This document shows, piece by piece, positions 18,701-26,152 of a stretch of DNA of 64,000 nt. A program made the translations under genes and the position numbers. Under the pieces are notes generated by a model. The model was not told where the DNA came from, made no database searches, and saw nothing but the letters and a program-made list of their open reading frames with translations. The DNA comes from Pseudoflavitalea sp. G-6-1-2 (GTDB lineage: Bacteria; Bacteroidota; Bacteroidia; Chitinophagales; Chitinophagaceae): contig NZ_JABBGB010000002.1 of the NCBI RefSeq assembly GCF_012927185.1, positions 1,488,001 to 1,552,000 of the forward strand. The letters run 5' to 3'. Within the stretch, counting starts at the first letter, position 1; each line of letters begins with the position of its first letter.

Positions 18701-19054
18701 AGCAGCAGGTTGCAGCTTCACGGCGATAGTGATCATTTCATTTTTCCTGTACTGATAACCGGAGAGCACTTTCTTTTCGTGCCCCACATATGTGAAGGTG
18801 AAAGCGTATGGACCACCTTCGGGAAGTACGTTGAAAACAAACAATCCTTTATCATTGGTTTGCGTTGAAGCGCTGAATGGATTGGACTCTCCTTTGCCCT
18901 GCACCATTACAGAAACGCCTTCGAGCGGTTCGCCTTTCGGATTGCTGACAATACCTTTTACGGCGGGTTGTTTTTCCTGCGCCATGGCAAGCTGGGTCAC
19001 CAGCAGCAACAGCAGCAGACTGATTGGTTGTAAGTATCGATACATTTGTTTCAT
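15782..19054 (-). CDS. SusC/RagA-type TonB-dependent receptor without STN domain
   Basis: 1,090 residues from the ATG at 19054 (MKQMYRYLQP); an upstream TTG would add eight residues. Signal peptide to about TQLAMAQ, then directly a carboxypeptidase-like domain (KGIVSNPKGEPLEGVSV), the TonB box region VVVVGYGTQKK, the plug with VTVLKDAASAAIYGARG, and the barrel ending in FGLSVTF. It forms the outer-membrane importer with the SusD encoded next. Unlike the other two SusC proteins in the window it has no STN domain, although a sigma/FecR pair lies directly upstream; see findings. Confidence 0.95.
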   Translation of the reverse strand: MKQMYRYLQPISLLLLLLVTQLAMAQEKQPAVKGIVSNPKGEPLEGVSVMVQGKGESNPFSASTQTNDKGLFVFNVLPEGGPYAFTFTYVGHEKKVLSGYQYRKNEMITIAVKLQPAASSMNDVVVVGYGTQKKVNLTGAVDQVSGDVFDNRSVPNSSQGLQGVLPNLNIIMGDGKPIQSPSFNIRGNTSIGQQGSALVLIDGVEGDPAMLNPADIASVTVLKDAASAAIYGARGVFGVVLITTRNASKDKTSVTYSANYSIKQPTTVPDFVTDGYTFAKMFNESWTAWNDYSQTPQNVNKTVKFSPAYLAEFERRSKDPSLPKTEVGANGEYVYYESTDWYKELYKNRNSSMEHNVAFSGSSGKSSFMVTGRYFGQEGLFRYNSDDYKMYNFRAKGSIQLYPWLTIDNNTDYSNMTYHNPLNVGEGGGIWRNIGDEGHNMAPMFNPDGTLTYSAAYTVGDFWYGKNGIDMTRRVIRNTSGFTASFLNNKLRIKGDFTVRNTDNNEKRTRVPVPYSRKPGVIEYVGTNTNDLQETTRETQYLASNIYAEYETKIKRDHWLKAMVGYNYEQSTYKMVEANRNDLINRDAQDINLALGQSITTKGEYERWAINGGFFRVNYGFKDRYLLEVNGRYDGSSKFPSNERYAFFPSISAGWRLSNENFWNVPRTIITDVKIRASYGSLGNGNIRPYSFLEQLRIEQSGRVLNGVRPQKTGQPGVIPDGLTWETATTQNLGLDMAFLSGRLSFSGDAYIRNTKDMFTLGMPLPNVFGTDVPKGNYADLRTKGWEISLAWRDKFNVASKPLSYQIRVILSDYQSEVTRFNNPDKKLTGTDNYYEGQKLGEIWGFVTEGYFTEKNIGDAKYMKLYKGSTSGQFKPGDIKFKDLDGNDTINTGANTVFNPGDRKVIGNSTPRYSFGINIDLDWNGFFFSTFFQGVGRQDWWPGKEAATFWGQYNRPYNKIPKWQLGNIWSEENPEAYLPRYRGYSAQSGGATLAEPQTKYLQNVAYIRMKNIQVGYNLPAKLIGRIGMSSARFYVSGENLWSWSPFYRITRDLDIENTTESDRVLTDGRNGNGNNYPMLKSVTFGLSVTF

Positions 19055-19125
19055 ACAAGGTTGTTTTGAGCAATACAATGCCTGCTCCCCTTCGGGAGAT
19101 TTTTTTATGGCAGACTAATTTGATT

Positions 19126-20175
19126 TTAAGGGTTGCCCAATGTATACACTGAGCCCTGATGCAGCACTTTGAAATTATTGAGTGCAGCAATGGTAGACAG
19201 CACATCTTCGATGGGCTGATCTTTGGCAAATGATCCGGTGAATGTTCTGCCTGTCAGTGAAACCTGGCTGGCATCGATAGTCACCTGATAGAGATCGCCG
19301 AGTTTCAGCAGCACTTCTTCGAGTGCACTGTTGCTGAAACTGATCTCATTGTTCTCAGCCGGGCGTGTGGCGGGTTTCATGGATATCTTCGGTACGCGTA
19401 CAACCTCTTCTTCGAATTCATTGCTGAGCAATAAACGGTTGTCTTTGTTGCTGAACCTGCATTCTTCACCCGGATGAAGAAATACCGGAACAGATTTTTT
19501 TCCGAGATCCTTTACCACCACTTTACCGCTGATCAGTTTCACGGAGCTCAGGTTCTGATGGTTAATGGCTTTGATACGGAATACGGTTCCCAGCGCTGTA
19601 GTTGAAAATTTATGTGTGTATACGGTAAAGGGACGGTCTTTGTCTTTGGCAACATGAAATACGGCTTCGCCTTCGAGATGTATATCGCGCTTGTTGCTAT
19701 CGAGCGGCTGCATAAAAACAATTTCGCTGCCGGGCGACAGATCAACGCGCGACTGATCTTCGAGAATATGCGTAATTATTTGGCTGCTATTGTTGCTGAT
19801 ATGTTGCTCCTTTTGCTTTGCAGCAATTGCCTCTGCAGGCATTGCAGCACGCTGTTGCTGTGTTGCCGGAAGCAGCAACCGGTACAAAGAAAAAGCGCCG
19901 GCCAGCAGCACAACAGCCGCAGCAACACGCATCCACCCTCTGCTGAACAAAGGTTTTACCACACCCGGCATTTCATTTCTGATAGTTGCATACCACTGCT
20001 CAGCAACAGTTTCCTCTACCTGCGGTGCAGCGGGCGTTTGCTCCCACTCGGCTACGGGCAACAACTGATCCATTGCATCAGGATGTTCGGTCAGATATGC
20101 CGACACCAGTTCCGCTTCTTCACGGGTACATTTGTTTTCGAGGAATTTTCTGATCAGTTCAATTGTTACTTCCAT
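19126..20175 (-). CDS. FecR family anti-sigma factor
   Basis: 349 residues from the ATG at 20175 (MEVTIELIRKF); the frame extends to a GTG at 20223, but the ATG fits the family N-terminus. Cytoplasmic N-terminal part, one transmembrane helix (MRVAAAVVLLAGAFSLY), then a periplasmic FecR domain with LEGEAVFHVAKDKDRPF. A C-terminal STN-like part is present (ALEEVLLKLGDLYQVTI). It should hold the upstream sigma factor inactive until the receptor signals. It ends about 70 bp before susC. Confidence 0.92.
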   Translation of the reverse strand: MEVTIELIRKFLENKCTREEAELVSAYLTEHPDAMDQLLPVAEWEQTPAAPQVEETVAEQWYATIRNEMPGVVKPLFSRGWMRVAAAVVLLAGAFSLYRLLLPATQQQRAAMPAEAIAAKQKEQHISNNSSQIITHILEDQSRVDLSPGSEIVFMQPLDSNKRDIHLEGEAVFHVAKDKDRPFTVYTHKFSTTALGTVFRIKAINHQNLSSVKLISGKVVVKDLGKKSVPVFLHPGEECRFSNKDNRLLLSNEFEEEVVRVPKISMKPATRPAENNEISFSNSALEEVLLKLGDLYQVTIDASQVSLTGRTFTGSFAKDQPIEDVLSTIAALNNFKVLHQGSVYTLGNP

Positions 20176-20240
20176 GTTTTCATCCGTATACACCAGTATT
20201 ACGATGCTGCTGAAAGTTTGCACCCACTGGTAACAATCAG

Positions 20241-20792
20241 TTAATACAGAGTGAGCACCAATGCCACGAGTGAGGCTTCTGCATTGAACTTGCGAAGATC
20301 GCGCAATGCACGGTTGAGTTGGTTCTCCACTGTTTTTTTGGAGATGTGAAGCTGATGGGCGATCTCAGAATTGGTGAGACCTTCGAGACGCCATGCAACG
20401 ATCCTGCGGCGTTCGGGAGGAAGTTGGGAAATAGATTCGCGGATCACTTCGAGCGGATCATCGCCTTCCAGCAAAGCAGGTTCTTCCACTTCTTCAGGTT
20501 GCGGCACCACTTCGAGCGAAACAATGCGCAATGCCGCTTTCTGGCGCAGCAGATCTATCATGCTGGTTTTTGCGATGCGGAATAGTTGGGGAGATACAGG
20601 CAATTCGATATTGAGGTTGGCGCGAAAACGCCAGAGCTTGATGAAGGTGAGCTGAACCAGTTCACCGCTGAGGTCGGTACTGCGGGTCTTTTGCAGAAAA
20701 TACCCGTACAATTTCTGGTGGAACGTATCATACACCTGGCGGAAAGCAGTTTCGGAGCCGCTTTGAATACTACTGATCAATGCCCTGTCCAT
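20241..20792 (-). CDS. ECF RNA polymerase sigma-70 factor
   Basis: 183 residues from the ATG at 20792 (MDRALISSI); a TTG two codons upstream is less likely. Region 2 spans FRIAKTSMIDLLRQKAAL, and region 4 has PPERRRIVAWRLEGLTN and the helix-turn-helix EIAHQLHISKKTVENQLNR. The C-terminus is hydrophobic (ASLVALVLTLY). First gene of the second signalling locus, with FecR, SusC, SusD and a phosphodiesterase-fold enzyme downstream. Confidence 0.92.
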   Translation of the reverse strand: MDRALISSIQSGSETAFRQVYDTFHQKLYGYFLQKTRSTDLSGELVQLTFIKLWRFRANLNIELPVSPQLFRIAKTSMIDLLRQKAALRIVSLEVVPQPEEVEEPALLEGDDPLEVIRESISQLPPERRRIVAWRLEGLTNSEIAHQLHISKKTVENQLNRALRDLRKFNAEASLVALVLTLY

Positions 20793-20879
20793 AACCAAAT
20801 TGTATTACCGGCGCAATTTACCCCGGATAGATTCACGACAAGATTAAGAGATTGTTACCTGTATATGTTGCAACAATTC

Positions 20880-22805
20880 TTACTTTCCGCTTCCTTCCCA
20901 TACATTATTGCTTCTGGTGTAATCAGGCAGATTCCTGTCCGGATCGAGTTTGATGCGTACAATGGGCGAAGTGCTGGCATACAGGAATGTCCATTCCCTG
21001 TGCTTCGACCACACCTCCGCAGGCAGGCGCATGCGCGCTGTTTTGCCGTTTTCTTCCTGCACTTCCACTTCAACGGGCATGGCCATTTTATCTCTGTTCT
21101 TTATGGTGATATAGGCGCCATTATCCGGACTGTTGTTCAGGTATTCCACTTTTTCGATGCTCTGATCGAGCCTCCAGTTATTTCTGAACCATCCGTTCCA
21201 GAACCAGCTGAGATCTTCACCACAATGATCTTCCATGAAACGGAAGAAGTTCTCTCCGCTGGGATGTTTGAATGCCCAGGTGCGCATATAGTCTCTGAAT
21301 GCAGCATCGAATTTTTCTGAACCCAATACTTGTGTACGCAGCAGATGCAGCGCCAGTGCAGGCTTTACATAAGCATGCAATGCAAAATTATCGTAGAGAA
21401 TCAGTTCATATGGTTCGGTGAGCGGTTGAAATTCTTTTGTACGGGCTACCCAGCTTGTGGCGTCCTTGATGGTGAATGCTGCCGGTTCGTTGAAATGTTT
21501 GCCACTGAGATCATTGATGAAAGAATTGAGTCCTTCGCACATCCAGTTCTGGCGGGCGCTTCCGGTGATCATGATATTGAACCAGCTATGTCCCAGTTCA
21601 TGATTCAGTTTGGACCATAATCCATTCGACCCGAATGTGGACGTATATTGAATAAAGGAAACTCCGCAACTGGCGAGTCCGGTTACTCCCCCACCGATCA
21701 CGGCCATTGTTTTGTAGGGATAGGGTATCCATTGCCTGGAGTAATATTCCAGTATTTTTTTGGCGTGTGCAGTGGCATTGCTCCATGCAGCTGCGCTGGA
21801 TTCTACGGGATAGAGTGTCATGGCAGTGGCAGTGCGGTTGCCGCCCAGATCCACTTTTACGGCGTCCCAGATAAAAGCTGCGGAGGCCGCCCACATGGCA
21901 TCGCCCACATTGTCTGCATGGAATCGCCATGTGCGGGTTTTCTTTCCTTCGTCGCGGGGCTGTTGTATAGATCCGGCTGAACGGATGGTTATTACAGAAT
22001 CACTTTTCATTGCACGAAGCAATTGCTGCTGTTCTTTGGCGGTAAGCGTTTCGGCAGGGTTCATCAACTCACCGGTTCCCTGAACAATGAGGTTAGCCGG
22101 CGCAGTGATGCTGTAATCGAGTTTGCCGGGTTCTATGTAGTAGCCGTTTGTAAAGATGTTCCATCCCAGTATATCGTCATAGACAGATATTTTCGGAAAC
22201 CATTGTGATACCTGATAAACAGCTCCGTTTTTTGTATTCAGCACACCCATGTAATCCGAACCATTGCGTGGAAGCAGGAAAGAGAAATCCATCCCCAATG
22301 AAACAGATGTTCCGGGCTTGAGAGGTGCAGCCAGATTGATTTTCATGTATTCGTCCGTAATCATATACAGACTGCTGTCGCTGTTCTTTTTTGGATCTCC
22401 TGTCCAGACCTTGCTGATCGAAAATCCATCTGTATTCTCCTGAACACCGAACCTTGTTCCGTTCACCGGAGTGAGGGCTGCTGTTTTGGAGTCTTTGCGA
22501 AAGCGGTTCTGAGGAAGCTTGAGCCAGAGGTAAGGCAATGTTTCCGGACTATTATTGAAGTACTGAATAGAAACCTTACCTGCAATGATTCTCGTTAGCG
22601 TGTCGAAACTCACCGTCACCTTGTAATCTGCCCGGTTCTGCCAGTAAGCAGCTCCCGGCCTTCCGGTGGCTGTTCTTGTGGCCGAGCTGGCCAGCCAGCT
22701 ATTGGGTTTAAAAGTCTCTGAAGGACTGTATTCATTCCCGCTTTGTGCAATGGCCATCAGCGATGCGCCGCTCAGCAAACAACAACTTAGAAGCTGCTTA
22801 AACAT
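20880..22805 (-). CDS. M1-like exported zinc metallopeptidase with altered exopeptidase motif
   Basis: 641 residues, signal peptide ending near LMAIAQ. The M1 zinc site is present: HELGHSW with His402, Glu403 and His406, and Glu424 in WMCEGLNSF as third ligand. I count 17 residues between His406 and Glu424, one fewer than the usual 18. The segment that should be GxMEN reads GGGVTGLASCGVSF, lacking the glutamate that binds the free N-terminus in aminopeptidases. It may therefore be an endopeptidase, a protease with other specificity, or inactive. Last gene of the region that follows the third SusCD pair; a terminator separates it from the thioredoxin gene upstream. Confidence 0.88.
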   Translation of the reverse strand: MFKQLLSCCLLSGASLMAIAQSGNEYSPSETFKPNSWLASSATRTATGRPGAAYWQNRADYKVTVSFDTLTRIIAGKVSIQYFNNSPETLPYLWLKLPQNRFRKDSKTAALTPVNGTRFGVQENTDGFSISKVWTGDPKKNSDSSLYMITDEYMKINLAAPLKPGTSVSLGMDFSFLLPRNGSDYMGVLNTKNGAVYQVSQWFPKISVYDDILGWNIFTNGYYIEPGKLDYSITAPANLIVQGTGELMNPAETLTAKEQQQLLRAMKSDSVITIRSAGSIQQPRDEGKKTRTWRFHADNVGDAMWAASAAFIWDAVKVDLGGNRTATAMTLYPVESSAAAWSNATAHAKKILEYYSRQWIPYPYKTMAVIGGGVTGLASCGVSFIQYTSTFGSNGLWSKLNHELGHSWFNIMITGSARQNWMCEGLNSFINDLSGKHFNEPAAFTIKDATSWVARTKEFQPLTEPYELILYDNFALHAYVKPALALHLLRTQVLGSEKFDAAFRDYMRTWAFKHPSGENFFRFMEDHCGEDLSWFWNGWFRNNWRLDQSIEKVEYLNNSPDNGAYITIKNRDKMAMPVEVEVQEENGKTARMRLPAEVWSKHREWTFLYASTSPIVRIKLDPDRNLPDYTRSNNVWEGSGK

Positions 22806-22830
22806 AGTACAATTGGTTTCCGGTATTTCA

Positions 22831-22863
22831 AAAAACTGCCCCGCCTGAAATGCAGACAGGGCA
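22831..22863 (-). terminator. Terminator between thioredoxin-like and M1-like peptidase genes
   Basis: An 11-pair stem with two G-T pairs at 22837-22863 and loop AAATG, followed on the minus strand by GTTTTTTG. It lies 24 bp after the stop at 22887 and 26 bp before the peptidase ATG, so the peptidase needs its own promoter or read-through. Confidence 0.75.
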
Positions 22864-22886
22864 AAGGAAATATGACGATGAGAAAA

Positions 22887-24299
22887 CTACTTGCCCGATT
22901 GATAGAATTCATTCACCAGCTTTTCGAACACAGGTTCTGAAGGGCTTGGTGCATAAGGTGTATGAAAATTCCCCTGCTTATCGATGAGCATGTAACGGGG
23001 AACGCCAATAAGTTGATAATCGGCGCTCCTGAACATGATGGCTTGCTCATGTTCATTTTTGAAAGGAAGATTCAGGTTGGTATAACTTTCCATTTTCTTA
23101 TTCTTCAGAAAATCCATCCATTCAGGAGAGTCGGGATTATCGAAGGATATGTTGAGGAAAACAATGCCTGTGCTGTCTTTGTACTTATCGGCCAGTTGCA
23201 GAAAATAAGGAAGTGCCTTCACACATCCGCCGCACCAGGTAGCCCAGAGATCCACTACTACCAGTTTTCCTCTGTAATCAGTGAGTTGATGTGTATTGCC
23301 TTTATCATCCTTCAATGCAAAGTTTTTCGCGGGTTTACCGGGAAGCACTTTCTGCCAGTCGCCATACAGCTGTGCCATATGTTCTATAGCTGCTTTATCG
23401 GAAAAGGAAGACCTGATCAGCGGATACAGTGCTGCAAATTCAGGAGTGATGCCTTTGAAGCGGAACTCAGACAGCACTCTATGTGATACGAACAGGAATT
23501 TCAGGCGGTCTGCTTTTGCATTTTGCAGCATCCACTTACACTGATCTGCATATGACCAGTTGGCTTCATCTTTTCCTTTTACCTGCAGCAACTGATGTAC
23601 ATAATTGCTCAACAGCATTTCACTGCTGATGAGGGCAAGGTTTTCGTTTTGCAGATCCTGACCTTCGAGCAGCCATTGTTTTGTATCGGCGGGAAGATCG
23701 GTGGCTTTGCTCGAATCGAGATAAGCCACACGCAGATTGAGTTTGCGCATCTGCATAAATGCATTCAGCAGTGCTGTATTTGATTCATTGAGTGCAGCAG
23801 TTTTCTTAATCAACTGATTCACCTGCTTCACACGATCTGCATACCAGTTGCTGAATGCAGCAAACGACATGGTAGAAAACTTTTTTCTGCTGATATTGAG
23901 AATGCTGTCGATGCGATAAGGCAGGCTCACACGGGAAGCAACTTTACTCAGATCGGGGATTACATAGTGATCGAGTACACCATCTTTGAATGGTATCCTT
24001 TTGAGATCCAGGTCTATCTTATCTCCGGCATTGATGAGCAGTGGCAGATCGTTTACGTAGGCAATCTGTGAAATGGCGGGAAGGTTTTCCGTCCAGAAAT
24101 CCATCGCCGAACCCACTTTTTGAAGTTTGATCAACTGGGATGCACCGGCACTTTTCATGAACATAACATCCTGCATGCCCATCGCCCCCTTAGGGTTTCT
24201 GGCTTTGATTACAGTCTGTGGATCGGAAGGAGCAGCGTGAGCGGACTGCTGCAATAGGCCAAGGCCCATCAGCATAACATAGCGGAGCACTGATTTCAT
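22887..24299 (-). CDS. Exported TlpA/AhpC-type thioredoxin-fold protein with CGGC motif
   Basis: 470 residues with a signal peptide (about 1-22, ending QSAHA). A long helical N-terminal part (about 30-325) has no family I recognise. The C-terminal thioredoxin domain (about 330-465) has active site WATWCGGCVKALPYF and cis-proline in GVPRYML. The residue before the second cysteine is Gly instead of the usual Pro, which should alter the redox potential. Likely a periplasmic disulfide reductase. It follows the TlpA gene of the third SusCD locus, but a terminator and the 11-bp repeat array lie between them. Confidence 0.88.
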   Translation of the reverse strand: MKSVLRYVMLMGLGLLQQSAHAAPSDPQTVIKARNPKGAMGMQDVMFMKSAGASQLIKLQKVGSAMDFWTENLPAISQIAYVNDLPLLINAGDKIDLDLKRIPFKDGVLDHYVIPDLSKVASRVSLPYRIDSILNISRKKFSTMSFAAFSNWYADRVKQVNQLIKKTAALNESNTALLNAFMQMRKLNLRVAYLDSSKATDLPADTKQWLLEGQDLQNENLALISSEMLLSNYVHQLLQVKGKDEANWSYADQCKWMLQNAKADRLKFLFVSHRVLSEFRFKGITPEFAALYPLIRSSFSDKAAIEHMAQLYGDWQKVLPGKPAKNFALKDDKGNTHQLTDYRGKLVVVDLWATWCGGCVKALPYFLQLADKYKDSTGIVFLNISFDNPDSPEWMDFLKNKKMESYTNLNLPFKNEHEQAIMFRSADYQLIGVPRYMLIDKQGNFHTPYAPSPSEPVFEKLVNEFYQSGK

Positions 24300-24412
24300 A
24301 ATTCAGTTTTTTTGGTGAATGGAGAACCTGCTACAGATAAAAGCCTGTTTTTGGGAAAAAGGGTGAAGGCCCGTGGCTATTTATTTTCAGATAGTGTAAA
24401 ACATACATGCGA

Positions 24413-24542
24413 CAGCGCTTTCACAGCGCTTTTTCAGCGCTTTTCAGGCGGTTTTAAACGGGAGGTCAGCACTTCCGCAGCCATTACACAGGCAGTAATC
24501 AGCCATTTTCAGGCTATTCCCAGCCTTTCAACAGCCAGTATA
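24413..24542. repeat. 11-bp phased CAG-S-containing repeat array
   Basis: On the plus strand CAG starts at 24413, 24424, 24435, 24445, 24467, 24478, 24489, 24500, 24510, 24521 and 24532, so steps are 10 or 11 bp with one empty period. The first three units share CAGCGCTTT; later ones are CAGCC or CAGGC plus a T-rich tail. On the minus (transcribed) strand units read ...GGCTG. One turn of DNA per unit would place every copy on one face of the helix. Function unknown. Confidence 0.75.
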
Positions 24543-24545
24543 CAT

Positions 24546-24576
24546 AAAAAGAATCCCCGGCCAACAGACCGGGGAT
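24546..24576 (-). terminator. Terminator of the TPR-TlpA gene
   Basis: Perfect 8-bp inverted repeat ATCCCCGG / CCGGGGAT (24553-24576) with an 8-nt loop. On the minus strand it is followed by TCTTTTTA, 50 bp after the stop at 24627. It closes the third SusCD transcription unit. Confidence 0.85.
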
Positions 24577-24626
24577 CTTTCTAAAACAACCCTACTTAGG
24601 TGCATTAAAAATGGTAAGGAAACAGT

Positions 24627-26138
24627 TTATGATTTTTTCAGCAATGATTCAATCATCAGTTCAAGCATGCGTTGATTATTGCTGTTGATCATGAAATTGG
24701 AATACACAATATTGCCTTCCTGATCGATGAGGAAATTGGTAGGCTGGCCACGCACTTTGTATACATCCCATGCCCATTCCGCTGTAGATCGAAGCGGTGT
24801 GAATGTATAACCGGTTCCACGCATGAAGGGAACTACATAACCATCCTGCTCAGGAAATACGTTGATGCCGAGATAGGCCAGTTGTTTATTATCGTATTTA
24901 TTCACCACTTCCTGAAAGTGCGGGAACTCACCGCGGCATGGGCCACAGCCAGGGAACCAGAATGTGAGCAACACTACTTTGCCTTTGTAATCGGCAAGCG
25001 ATGCTTTGCGTTTTTCGGTGTACATATCGAGACTGAATGCAGGAGCCGCATACGTGCTTTTCTTTCTCAGGTTATCGATATCAGCATTTACCTGTGCTGC
25101 GCTGAGTGAAAGCTTCGTTGCATATTTGTTGATCGCCTGCTGCAGTTGATCACCCGGTGTTTTTGCCTGCATCACCAGCAGACTGTCGTAGGCAGCTCTT
25201 GTTCCACCGGAAGCATCCGCCAGCTCGGCTTTGATCAATGCAATGAATTCCGAAGCACCGGAATATCGTGGCGCTTTCACATCTTTTACCAGCAACAGCG
25301 CTTCATAATTCTTCCCTTCTTCTTTCAGTTGTTTTGCCTGCAGCAAAGTTTGGGCGAGCGTTGCTTTGCTCTTCCATTCTTCTTTCGCATTCAGTCTGGT
25401 AGCGAGTTCCAGTGCTTTCGCAGGCTCATTGCTGCTGAGATAGAAATCGTAGAGGCCCGAAGCGCCGCTGGCAGACCAGTTGAATTTCAGCGGAGAATAC
25501 AATTGCAGCAGTTTTTCATAAACAGTGCGCTTCTCCTGCTGATCGGTTGTTCTTGTGGCAAGCCAGTACAATCCCTGAGCGCCACGCTCGTTATCGGGGA
25601 AACGGTTGGCCAGTTCATAGAGTGCTTCCCTCCAGAGCTTCGGATCGGTATGTTCGTAATCCATCGCATAATAAAATGCGTAGGATGGATCATCGGGAGC
25701 AGCATTCTTTGCATTAGCCATGTATTCATGCGCCTGCTTTTCGTTACCCCAGCGCTCTGCATCGATAGAAAGCATCTGCCACACTTCTGCTTTCTTCGGA
25801 TTCATTTCCGCCACCTTTTTAAGATAGGGTGATGCTTCAGGATATTCTTTATTGTAGTAAGCAGCACCAATAGCGTAAGGCACTTTCCATGATGTCGGGA
25901 ACTGCTTCATCCATTTATCGTACTGTGCTTTCAGTACCGGACTATTCAGCTCGAATGCCTTGATGTATTCAGTGTGCAAAGGCAGGCTGTCGGGATATTT
26001 CTCCACCTGCTTTTTTATGTTCGCGATCAGTTTGGGATCTACCGGTGCAGGATTTTTTTTCTCCTGTGCATAGCCACTCATCATTACAGGAATGGTAAGC
26101 AGACCGGCGATAGTGCGGATAAGCATTTTATTTTTCAT
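24627..26138 (-). CDS. Exported TPR and TlpA-like thioredoxin protein
   Basis: 503 residues, signal peptide ending SGYAQ (about residue 25). TPR-like helical repeats fill about 30-340 (for example PYAIGAAYYNKEYPEASPYL), and a TlpA domain about 350-500 has active site FWFPGCGPCRGEFPHF and cis-proline in GQPTNFLID. Such proteins reduce disulfides in the periplasm. It starts 15 bp after the susD stop, so it belongs to the third SusCD operon; this hints that the imported substrate is a disulfide-containing peptide, or that an imported-peptide-handling enzyme needs reduction (inference). Confidence 0.9.
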   Translation of the reverse strand: MKNKMLIRTIAGLLTIPVMMSGYAQEKKNPAPVDPKLIANIKKQVEKYPDSLPLHTEYIKAFELNSPVLKAQYDKWMKQFPTSWKVPYAIGAAYYNKEYPEASPYLKKVAEMNPKKAEVWQMLSIDAERWGNEKQAHEYMANAKNAAPDDPSYAFYYAMDYEHTDPKLWREALYELANRFPDNERGAQGLYWLATRTTDQQEKRTVYEKLLQLYSPLKFNWSASGASGLYDFYLSSNEPAKALELATRLNAKEEWKSKATLAQTLLQAKQLKEEGKNYEALLLVKDVKAPRYSGASEFIALIKAELADASGGTRAAYDSLLVMQAKTPGDQLQQAINKYATKLSLSAAQVNADIDNLRKKSTYAAPAFSLDMYTEKRKASLADYKGKVVLLTFWFPGCGPCRGEFPHFQEVVNKYDNKQLAYLGINVFPEQDGYVVPFMRGTGYTFTPLRSTAEWAWDVYKVRGQPTNFLIDQEGNIVYSNFMINSNNQRMLELMIESLLKKS

Positions 26139-26152
26139 GTGCGTGAAATTTA

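Larger units (their letters stand above)
24300..24626 (-). other. Intergenic region holding an 11-bp periodic array and a terminator
   Basis: 327 bp without a gene. It contains the terminator of the upstream tlpA-like gene (24546-24576), the 11-bp phased array (24413-24542) and about 110 bp of ordinary sequence before the ATG at 24299. A weak -7-like TATGTTTT lies just after the array on the minus strand, without a clear -33 box. Confidence 0.6.
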
